A stretch of DNA of 64,000 bases from Cryomorphaceae bacterium (GTDB taxonomy: Bacteria; Bacteroidota; Bacteroidia; Flavobacteriales; ECT2AJA-044): positions 682,001-746,000 of the forward strand of contig CP059070.1 of NCBI GenBank assembly GCA_017798125.1, read 5' to 3'. The translations under genes and the position numbers were made by a program. A model generated the notes under the pieces. It was given only the letters and a program-made list of their open reading frames with translations. It made no database searches and was not told the DNA's origin. Within the stretch, counting starts at the first letter, position 1. Every line of letters starts with the position of its first letter. Positions 1 through 6,941 of the stretch are shown here, piece by piece.

Positions 1-977
1 CCTGTGAGTTCCGCTTCCCAACTGAATCGATCATCCAAATGATGAGCATAGCGCAACCCGAATTCAGGTGAGTAATTCGTAATGTCGAAACCGTCTGGAA
101 CATCAGCGAGTCGCATAGAACGGCCGGCGGCGATCAAGGCCCAGTCATGCTCGCCTTCAGGACCTACGCCCTTCTTCTCAGGAGGCAAAACAAAATCACT
201 CGGAGCCGCACCAGAACCTTGTGGACCAGCGTCCACCAACGCAACATTGAATGTGGAGGCATTCAATTTTTCTAGATCTACTTTAGTGGCCAAAGCTCGA
301 TCATCAGACTCCGTTTCACCTTTTTCAACCGGCGCAGCGGCCATATGGGAAGCATCACTTTGAGCCTCAGCTCCCATTGATTCCGCAGCTACTGGAGGTG
401 TCCCAGAACCATCGATAGACCCTGAGGCCATACCCTCTATCACTCTTGAATTTGAGTTCTCTTGATCTGTAACCGAACCCAGGTCAGCTGAAGTCTCCGT
501 CACCGAGCCCTCGCTAGTTGAGGTCCCAGTCAAAGATCCGGAAGCATCGTCCAGTTCAAAAGTTGCCGGAGCTTCTTCCTGCTCCGAGTCAGTCGTCGGT
601 GCAGTTGTTTCTTCTGCAGCTTGTTCCACAGCCGGAATAGGAGTTTCTTCCAGAGCGTCTGCAGTGTCGAACCAGTTCACCGCTCCGATGGTCAACAACG
701 CCAGTACCCCAGCTGCTGCAGACCAATAGACCACAGCCTTGCGACGGCGGCGACGAGCCTTCAAGGCTGAATACTGCCCCATAGCCGCCTCGAAGCCAGC
801 TGTAGTCGCTTCGCCTACCTCAAAGGAAGAAGCGGCGTTTGCAACAGCGGCGTCCACGCGTGTAGGATCGTTGCGGTCCAACATGGCCTCCGCTTCTTCC
901 CACGAACTCATGGAAAAAAGGAAGTCCTGCTCTCCGGCAGCGTCCTCAAAGCGTTTATCGAACTCCTGATCGCTCAC
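1..977 (-). CDS. Trans-envelope barrel protein paired with ECF sigma (3' end outside window)
   Basis: Translating the minus strand from a GTG at 977 gives a continuous frame to the window edge (about 325 residues seen). The N-terminus MSDQEFDKRFEDAAGEQDF is followed by an SSWEEAEAML motif and an Arg-rich stop (KARRRRRK). A single membrane helix near residues 80-100 follows, then a long Ser/Thr/Glu/Ala-rich stretch, and the start of a beta-barrel-like region (SPEFGLRYAHHLDDRFSWE). The GTG overlaps the sigma-factor stop by 4 bp, so the two are translationally coupled. The same layout occurs in the gene at 4704-6167. Inference: a cytoplasmic sigma-binding segment joined through the periplasm to an outer-membrane barrel. 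Sigma control is not proven; the GTG start is chosen from the coupling and the match to the paralogue. Confidence 0.75.
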   Translation of the reverse strand, partial: MSDQEFDKRFEDAAGEQDFLFSMSSWEEAEAMLDRNDPTRVDAAVANAASSFEVGEATTAGFEAAMGQYSALKARRRRRKAVVYWSAAAGVLALLTIGAVNWFDTADALEETPIPAVEQAAEETTAPTTDSEQEEAPATFELDDASGSLTGTSTSEGSVTETSADLGSVTDQENSNSRVIEGMASGSIDGSGTPPVAAESMGAEAQSDASHMAAAPVEKGETESDDRALATKVDLEKLNASTFNVALVDAGPQGSGAAPSDFVLPPEKKGVGPEGEHDWALIAAGRSMRLADVPDGFDITNYSPEFGLRYAHHLDDRFSWEAELT

Positions 978-1519
978 TTAGCGGCTACTTTTTTGTATTC
1001 AACCATTCGGGCCTTCAGTAATTTTCGAGCATTGGCGACATGCCACTTGCTCGCGCTAATACTGACGCCCAACATCTCACTAATTTCTTTGTGCATATAC
1101 CCATCAATCGCATACAGGTTGAAGATTTCTCGACTCTGCTCCGGCAATTCGCGCACCATGTGCATCAACTCTTCCGCGCCGAATTGCTGATTCATCGGGT
1201 CAAAATCGTGGAATTCTTCTTCTACAACGTCTTCTGGGTAGGTCTCAATCCGTCGTGCATTTTTTCGGTATTCATCGATCGCCGTATTCACGGTAATGCG
1301 CTTCAACCATGCACCAAACGGATAGGTGGAATCGTACTTCTCTAAGCCGAAGAGCACTTTACAAAACGCCAGGTTCAATAAAGCCTCTGCATCGGCACGT
1401 TGATTCGTATACCGGAAGCAAATGCGCATCATGAAGGCAAAGCACAGCCGATATAACTCGAACTGTGCTTTGCGGTCTTCATTGAGACACCTCTGTATTA
1501 ATTCCGGTGCTACGTTCAT
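974..1519 (-). CDS. ECF-type RNA polymerase sigma factor (copy 1)
   Basis: This 181-residue protein has sigma region 2 (about residues 25-95, with ADAEALLNLAFCKVL and FGAWLKRITVNTAIDEYRK) and region 4 (about 115-170, LPEQSREIFNLYAIDGYMHKEI then a helix-turn-helix ending SKWHVANARKLL). It lacks regions 1 and 3, so it is a group 4 sigma factor. Its ATG directly follows the stop of the PKD gene (TAAATG) and its own stop overlaps the downstream barrel gene, so all three are probably one transcript. It is a clear paralogue of the 184-residue sigma factor at 6160-6714. Target promoters cannot be read from the sequence. Confidence 0.9.
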   Translation of the reverse strand: MNVAPELIQRCLNEDRKAQFELYRLCFAFMMRICFRYTNQRADAEALLNLAFCKVLFGLEKYDSTYPFGAWLKRITVNTAIDEYRKNARRIETYPEDVVEEEFHDFDPMNQQFGAEELMHMVRELPEQSREIFNLYAIDGYMHKEISEMLGVSISASKWHVANARKLLKARMVEYKKVAAK

Positions 1520-3487
1520 TTATTGTTTCACGATCCGTAGGTAATCCACACTCGAACCTTGAACGACTTGCAGGACATAACTTCCTGCCGGGAAGCCGCT
1601 GAGATCAAGGGTCTCATTGTTTTGGCCCTCACGGGCCGATGCGTTCTCATCGATGAGCACACGACCGGTCATATCGATCAATCTCAATGCTACATCTGAT
1701 GATTCTACCGAGCTGTAGGTCACATTCAAGCCTCCGCTCGTCGGGTTTGGATAAGCCTTCAATTCCTGAATACTCGACTCACCTAAAGATACGGTTTGAG
1801 GCGCAAAGCTTCCTCCGCTCCACGTCGCATTGGTCACCGTAACGGTGTCACAGAAGGTATCTGTGCAACCTGTGGCAGCGTCAGATACGGTCAAGCAGAC
1901 TGCATATGTTCCCGGTCCTGCATAGATGTGGTTTGGAAGTGGGCTTGATGAAGTATTTCCGTCACCGAAGTCCCATGCGTAGGTCAAACCAGAATCCAAT
2001 GGCAAACGCACGAAGTAGAAACTCAAAGGAACTGTGTCTGGCAGAGGCATAAACAGCGCAGAGCAAGGGTTACCCCATGGTCCACCGCCTCCTGGAGGCG
2101 TGATGATGATTGGTCCACCGTTTCCGCCGCCAGGGAATCCGTATCCTGGGTTCCAAGGACCACAAATGGTGCTGTCAAACGGTACCACTACTGCTTGAGC
2201 AAAGGTTGCGGTACAGCTACCTAAAGCTGTTTGTCCTGAAACGGTAAGCGTGACAATGTACGCTCCAGCCGAACCAAAGGTGTGACTAGGATTGATGACG
2301 CTACTGATGTTTCCGTCTCCGAAATCCCAAGCATAAGTCATATTGCTGTCCACCATGACCGGGAAGAAATCGGCGGTCAAGCTGGAATCCGTTAAGGGGA
2401 AGAAGAAGGCATCGCAAGCCCCCCAGTTACCACCAGTTCCTGGACCGTTTCCTGGACCCCATGGACCACCTGTTCCTGTTCCAGGACCCCATGGACCTGT
2501 AAAGAATGGAACTTGTACGGGCTGGCAAAGGGTATCCGCGCAGTTGTTGGCAGCATCGCTGACGATCAAACATACGGTATACGTTCCTGCAGCTGCATAC
2601 GTGTGCATCGGATCCATCACATTCGACGTGTTTCCGTCTCCGAAGTCCCATGCGTAGGTCAATGAGGAGTCTCCGACAAAAGAGATGAAGTTCATGTCTA
2701 GGGTAGTGTCACCAAAGGCAAAGAAGTCGGCGAAACATCCAAAGGGGTAGTTACCGCCCCCTCCAGGGAATCCACCACCACCAGGACCTCCGCCTGTGCC
2801 ACCGCCGCCACCAGGGAACTGGTTCAATGGGAAGGCCACGCTGTCGCAGAAAGTATCCGAACAACCCGCACCATCAGAGATGGTCAAGCAAACGTTGTAC
2901 ACGCCATTCGCTGCGTAGGTGTGGCTGGGCACAACATCTGCTGAAGTTGTTCCGTCACCGAAGTCCCATGCATAGGTCAGAGTAGAGTCGAGACCTAAGT
3001 GGAAAAAGAGTACTCCACCGGCTGTATCTGGAATGGGAATCCAAAAAGCGTCGCAGAGGCTTCCACCAGGAAATGTTCCACCGCCACCGCCGGTACCACC
3101 GCCGCCAGGGTTTCCACCACCGCTTCCACCGCCACCGGGGAATCCAATAACACCTCCACTACCACAAGGAATGGAGAAATTGGCTGTACCCGTTGTTCCT
3201 CCATTAAAGAGGACATTTTGGGTGTAAGCCTGTCCGTTACAGTCTTGTACCGCTGCCACAACTACTTGGAAAGAGCCTTGAAGACTGGCGCTGTAATTTC
3301 CGGAAGCATCCGTTATGGCAAGAGCAAAGACTGGGGGAGTAGATAAAGAGTCAATAATGACCACGGGCTCGTTGGCCAAGGCACCTCCGTTGAGGTCCGT
3401 GACCGTTCCGCTCACCGTAAAAGAACCTTGCGCTTGTGCTACAAGCACCGCGAACAAGGCGACAAAAGAGAGAAAGAGTCTTTTCAT
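1520..3487 (-). CDS. Secreted PKD-repeat protein with Gly/Pro-rich linkers and T9SS sorting domain
   Basis: The 655-residue protein starts with a signal peptide (MKRLFLSFVALFAVLVAQAQ) and a carboxypeptidase-regulatory-like domain (residues 22-105). Four or five PKD domains follow, each with a YAWDFGDG core, and are separated by linkers made almost only of Gly, Pro, Phe and Trp. The last ~75 residues form a T9SS type A sorting domain (KAYPNPTSGGLNV ... VLQVVQG). It is predicted to reach the cell surface. It lies between the lipoprotein gene upstream and the sigma factor downstream on the same strand. A hairpin repeat is embedded in the sorting domain (1624-1642, encoding ASAREGQ). Ligand and function are unknown; PKD domains usually mediate adhesion or spacing. 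Confidence 0.88.
   Translation of the reverse strand: MKRLFLSFVALFAVLVAQAQGSFTVSGTVTDLNGGALANEPVVIIDSLSTPPVFALAITDASGNYSASLQGSFQVVVAAVQDCNGQAYTQNVLFNGGTTGTANFSIPCGSGGVIGFPGGGGSGGGNPGGGGTGGGGGTFPGGSLCDAFWIPIPDTAGGVLFFHLGLDSTLTYAWDFGDGTTSADVVPSHTYAANGVYNVCLTISDGAGCSDTFCDSVAFPLNQFPGGGGGTGGGPGGGGFPGGGGNYPFGCFADFFAFGDTTLDMNFISFVGDSSLTYAWDFGDGNTSNVMDPMHTYAAAGTYTVCLIVSDAANNCADTLCQPVQVPFFTGPWGPGTGTGGPWGPGNGPGTGGNWGACDAFFFPLTDSSLTADFFPVMVDSNMTYAWDFGDGNISSVINPSHTFGSAGAYIVTLTVSGQTALGSCTATFAQAVVVPFDSTICGPWNPGYGFPGGGNGGPIIITPPGGGGPWGNPCSALFMPLPDTVPLSFYFVRLPLDSGLTYAWDFGDGNTSSSPLPNHIYAGPGTYAVCLTVSDAATGCTDTFCDTVTVTNATWSGGSFAPQTVSLGESSIQELKAYPNPTSGGLNVTYSSVESSDVALRLIDMTGRVLIDENASAREGQNNETLDLSGFPAGSYVLQVVQGSSVDYLRIVKQ
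1624..1642 (-). repeat. Dispersed hairpin element, GTGA loop
   Basis: On the minus strand: GCATC, stem GGCCC, loop GTGA, stem GGGCC. Lies in the T9SS sorting domain of the PKD protein, encoding ASAREGQ. Confidence 0.8.
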
Positions 3488-3565
3488 GATGCAATTAATT
3501 TATTGGGAGTACGCCCGGTTTTGGTGGGGGGTTAGCCAGAGAGCAAAAAAAGTTGAAAAAAGTTC

Positions 3566-3581
3566 ATCGGGCCGTAGGCCC
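3566..3581 (+). repeat. Dispersed hairpin element, GTA loop, intergenic copy
   Basis: ATC, stem GGGCC, loop GTA, stem GGCCC. This is the only copy lying fully between genes: it sits just after the stop of the lipoprotein gene (3587-4702) in the short gap before the 655-residue PKD gene. Stem pairing is perfect. Confidence 0.8.
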
Positions 3582-3586
3582 AAAGC

Positions 3587-4702
3587 TTAATAACCGAAGG
3601 CTACAGAGAAACTGCCGCCGCTCAAAACGAGCGTATCCGTGAGGTCGGGGTGGAAAAGAAGGCAGGCCACCTCTCCATTCACGTGATAAGTAGGGTTGCC
3701 GTTTTCGTTGATCAGGTATTGCTCTTTCTGAGTCAAGTTGATAAAGCTGGAGTCGGGCTGATAGCTGTATTCGGAACTCCAAAGGACTCCGTTGGCGTCG
3801 CGGAAATCTATCGCCATGTGCTTTTTCTGCACCCAGTCGTTGTTCCCCTGGACATTCATGGGTTCGTAGTGACAGTTCACCAAACAGGGCTGTACGGCAA
3901 CGGCAATGGTCTTTCGGTAGATCGACTCGCAACCCGAACCTTGATCTGAAATGGTGAGCTTAACGCTATACACCCCTCCGCTTTGGTACTGGTGGACAGG
4001 GTTGGATTCATTGGAATTAGACCCATCTCCAAAATCCCAGGCATAACTGATTCCCGAACTCTGGGTTTGGGAAGTGAAACTCACAGCGTAACCCGATACA
4101 TCAGCCTCAAAGGAAGCATAGCACGAAGAGTTGAGTTTGATGTTCTGGTAGGAGGAATCGAAACATCCACTGGGATAAAGCACATAGAGACTGCAGGTCG
4201 CAATGGTCGGTGCGGAAAGCAAATCATAGGTGTGCACTGGACTCGGTTCATCACTTGTGGTCCCATCTCCAAAGTCCCAATAAATAGTTGTGGGTTGACC
4301 TTCGGCCGAATCGAGCATCGCATCAAACTGGTAAGTGCGCGTATTGGCCTGAACGGGATTATAAGGTTCCAGGAAAGGATGAGGACCCATCTGGAAAGAG
4401 GAATCTGGGTTGAAGAGTTCTCCGACCACGTGATTGCGCAACCGAACGTTTACCTGCTCCGGGCAATCGGCACATCCTTCAAGGGTTAATAGTCCGTAAT
4501 ATTCTCGCGGCAAAGAGGCCGTATCGGTATAGCCCGAATGCATGTAGTAGTTCTGAACTCCGGCTTCAAACTGATGATTCATTCCGTCTATAGATCCCGT
4601 GAACCAAAAGACAGGATCTTGATCCCAAGTAGGTACATCGAGTTCCTTTTGGCAGGATAGGGCGCTAAGGCCAAATATGAAGATCAGAAAGACGCGCTTC
4701 AT
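3587..4702 (-). CDS. PKD-domain lipoprotein
   Basis: The 371-residue protein begins MKRVFLIFIFGLSALSC, a lipoprotein signal with lipobox LSALSC, so it is probably anchored to a membrane by a lipidated Cys17. Two PKD domains are visible (TIYWDFGDGTTSDE near residue 140 and ISYAWDFGDGSNSNES near 220). The ends are unlike known domains and there is no T9SS sorting domain. It lies 1 bp downstream of the barrel protein (4704-6167) and upstream of the larger PKD protein, so all are likely co-transcribed. Function unknown; an envelope partner of the neighbouring barrel and PKD proteins is a reasonable inference. Confidence 0.85.
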   Translation of the reverse strand: MKRVFLIFIFGLSALSCQKELDVPTWDQDPVFWFTGSIDGMNHQFEAGVQNYYMHSGYTDTASLPREYYGLLTLEGCADCPEQVNVRLRNHVVGELFNPDSSFQMGPHPFLEPYNPVQANTRTYQFDAMLDSAEGQPTTIYWDFGDGTTSDEPSPVHTYDLLSAPTIATCSLYVLYPSGCFDSSYQNIKLNSSCYASFEADVSGYAVSFTSQTQSSGISYAWDFGDGSNSNESNPVHQYQSGGVYSVKLTISDQGSGCESIYRKTIAVAVQPCLVNCHYEPMNVQGNNDWVQKKHMAIDFRDANGVLWSSEYSYQPDSSFINLTQKEQYLINENGNPTYHVNGEVACLLFHPDLTDTLVLSGGSFSVAFGY

Positions 4703-4703
4703 C

Positions 4704-6167
4704 TCAATCGTTTAGGCGGTACTCCAAAAGTACTTTGATTTCCTTGTTGCGGTCGTAGGGACTATCGGAGAAAACGGCATCATCACTCCAATCCACAAGA
4801 CCCCACTGTCCGCGGAAGCCGATTTGCCAGTTCTCGTTGATTCGATAGTCGTAGCCCAACATAAGGCCATAACCCACCTCACGCATTCCGGGCATGTGGC
4901 CCCATTCATCGGACTCCACCAGTACGTCCGCGCTATAAGGCGCCGTCGTGGTCGAAACCGATTCGTTCTTTGTCGCTAGGGTAGCGTTGACATATCCACC
5001 GAAATTGATGTGATGTCCGCGGGCGACTTGATAGCGTAGGTAAAGCGGTACTTCCAGTTGATGCATTTCTGTAGAAACCAAAGAAACGGTCTGATTGTGC
5101 GCACCGAAGCTATACGAGGCCCCAGAGAACTGATGAGCGCTGTGCGTGGAGCGACGATAGGCATAGAATCCACCGATATTCGCCGAAAGCTTCGGGTGGA
5201 ACATATAAGCGTATCGCAGACCGACCGTAGGAGCGAATTGAATGGCCCCGGTTTCGGTACTCGCAAAATCTTCATAGATACGTGCCCCGAAGGCCAAGCC
5301 AAAGTAGCTCGACTTTCCATTGATCGGATTGAACATCCCTGGAGCCGATGGACGAGGAGCTGGTGCCTTTCCTTGGGCATCATCTTCGTCTTCAATCACG
5401 GAAGTCACTTCTTCTTCGATCCCGGTCTCGGCGGATTGCTGTCCTTCTTCGGACTCGCTAACCTCGGCCATCGCATTTTGCCCGGAACCCTCCTCTCCAG
5501 TTGGAGATTCCGATTCCGTGGCTGCTGGAAATGCAACGCCATTCTGATCGTCTGCAGCTTCTCCGGATAGCTCTGTGCTCGCCGGGGTATTTGTTCCGCC
5601 TTCTCCACCGCCCAATTCAGCAAATGCCAATTCCGAGGTTGAAGATTTTTCTTCGGAAGCAAAGTTCTCAGCAGAAGCTATGGATTCTTCAGCTGACGTT
5701 GTAGTAGCCCCTTGCGAAGACTCCGTCAGTTCATCTTCTCCGCTGGCGGTTGCCAAAGACTCTTGCGCGGCTTCCTTTGAAGCAGTATTCTCCGAATCAA
5801 CGGCCGCAAGTTCAGCTATGGCCGGGCGTCCGTATACGTCAATGCCATTACCATTAGAGGCATTCCAAACGGGCTCTGAAAGAACTAAGGCTCCCAGCAC
5901 TCCCATAAAGACTGCAGCTCTAGTCGTCCATTGACGGATCAATAGACCACGGTACATGGAATCGACGAGGGTCTTTGCAGCGGTCCAAGAGGATTCTTTG
6001 AACGCAAAACTCTGCGCGGCAAATTTGCGGCGCATCAGATCATCGACCGCGGCAGGATCTGTCTGCTCGATCACCTTCTGGGCATTCTCCCAGGATGATT
6101 CTCGGAACGCGAAGTCCTTCTCCTCGAACTTCTCCCGAAACAGTTTATCGAGTTCCTTATCAGTCAA
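4704..6167 (-). CDS. Trans-envelope protein: sigma-partner N-terminus, TM helix, acidic linker, outer-membrane barrel
   Basis: The 487-residue protein has two copies of a short N-terminal motif (KFEEKDFAFRESSW near 12-25 and KFAAQSFAFKESSW near 48-61). One membrane helix follows (about residues 78-98), then ~170 residues rich in Glu, Ser, Ala and Gly. The C-terminal ~200 residues look like an outer-membrane beta-barrel (YFGLAFGARIYEDF ... IKVLLEYRLND). Its start overlaps the upstream sigma gene by 8 bp. The architecture suggests a protein reaching from cytoplasm to outer membrane, able to pass a signal to the sigma factor. This parallels anti-sigma/barrel pairings in Bacteroidota, but activity is inferred. 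It is a paralogue of the partial gene at 1-977. Confidence 0.85.
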   Translation of the reverse strand: MTDKELDKLFREKFEEKDFAFRESSWENAQKVIEQTDPAAVDDLMRRKFAAQSFAFKESSWTAAKTLVDSMYRGLLIRQWTTRAAVFMGVLGALVLSEPVWNASNGNGIDVYGRPAIAELAAVDSENTASKEAAQESLATASGEDELTESSQGATTTSAEESIASAENFASEEKSSTSELAFAELGGGEGGTNTPASTELSGEAADDQNGVAFPAATESESPTGEEGSGQNAMAEVSESEEGQQSAETGIEEEVTSVIEDEDDAQGKAPAPRPSAPGMFNPINGKSSYFGLAFGARIYEDFASTETGAIQFAPTVGLRYAYMFHPKLSANIGGFYAYRRSTHSAHQFSGASYSFGAHNQTVSLVSTEMHQLEVPLYLRYQVARGHHINFGGYVNATLATKNESVSTTTAPYSADVLVESDEWGHMPGMREVGYGLMLGYDYRINENWQIGFRGQWGLVDWSDDAVFSDSPYDRNKEIKVLLEYRLND

Positions 6168-6714
6168 TGCGAATATCTTTTAACTCTTCTTGTATCATGG
6201 TTCTCAACAGCTTTCGGGCATGGGACACATGCCACTTACTGGTTCCTTCAGAAATCTTGAGCATTTCGCTGATTTCTGCATGCTTATACCCATCAATGAC
6301 GTAGAGGTTGAAGACTTTTTGCGAAACGGGTGGTAAGCGCAAAATCAACTTTTTCAATTCCTCTGCCTGAAAATGAGCATCGGCCATATTCATATCTACA
6401 TGCCCGTCCGGAAGGTATTCGTCCGGATAGGTATGTGTTTCCCAGTATTTCTTTTGCTTCCGGAACTCGTCGATGATCGTATTGATCGTTATACGACGAA
6501 TCCAGGCCTCAAAAGGCACTTCGGGCTTGTACTTTTCTAGGTTCATCAGAATCTTGCAGAATGCCAGATTCAGTAAGGATTCAGCGTCGGTTTTCTGGTC
6601 GGCATAGCGAAAACAGGTACCCATGAGAATGCCGTAGCATTTCCGGTACAGGGTGTATTGGGCGCGTTGATCGCGCTCAATGCACTTTTCTATGAGTTCA
6701 CTATCAATTTCCAT
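6160..6714 (-). CDS. ECF-type RNA polymerase sigma factor (copy 2)
   Basis: The 184-residue group 4 sigma factor has region 2 (DAESLLNLAFCKILMNLEKY ... FEAWIRRITINTIIDEFRK) and region 4 (LPPVSQKVFNLYVIDGYKHAEI, then HTH with SKWHVSHARKLL). It is highly similar to the protein at 974-1519. It is the first gene of the minus-strand operon that runs to the window edge, and overlaps the downstream barrel gene by 8 bp. The 227-bp gap upstream should hold its promoter; I see several inverted repeats there but no clear core promoter. Confidence 0.9.
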   Translation of the reverse strand: MEIDSELIEKCIERDQRAQYTLYRKCYGILMGTCFRYADQKTDAESLLNLAFCKILMNLEKYKPEVPFEAWIRRITINTIIDEFRKQKKYWETHTYPDEYLPDGHVDMNMADAHFQAEELKKLILRLPPVSQKVFNLYVIDGYKHAEISEMLKISEGTSKWHVSHARKLLRTMIQEELKDIRID

Positions 6715-6941
6715 TGTCCAAAGAAAGGACGAGCCACCGACCGGGTGACTCGTCTTTCCAAACCTAATCCCAATCTACTGAAAAATCAGCTTCTTCAAGA
6801 ACGTTAAACCGCCCAGCAGCCGGTCGTTTGCTGGGTTTCTAACCACCGCTGTGCCGGGCGATGGCTCATGGCGGTTCTTGGACAAAGGAGCCATGATTTA
6901 TAGTAAGTACGCTCCTTTATCAACAGTGGTTGGGTGAATTG
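6715..6941. other. Intergenic leader of the sigma/PKD operon with inverted repeats
   Basis: This 227-bp gap separates the BNR-repeat gene from the sigma operon. Two inverted repeats are visible: CCCAGCA / TGCTGGG (6812-6818 and 6829-6835) and AAAGGAGC / GCTCCTTT (6884-6891 and 6911-6918). The second is placed to be a terminator for the BNR gene but has no clear U tract. No reading frame of note. Confidence 0.5.

Noticed and set aside
2040-3170. Regular repeats in the PKD gene considered as a CRISPR array
   Set aside because: The repeats are coding, of unequal spacing and sequence, and translate into PKD domains and Gly-rich linkers; no cas genes.
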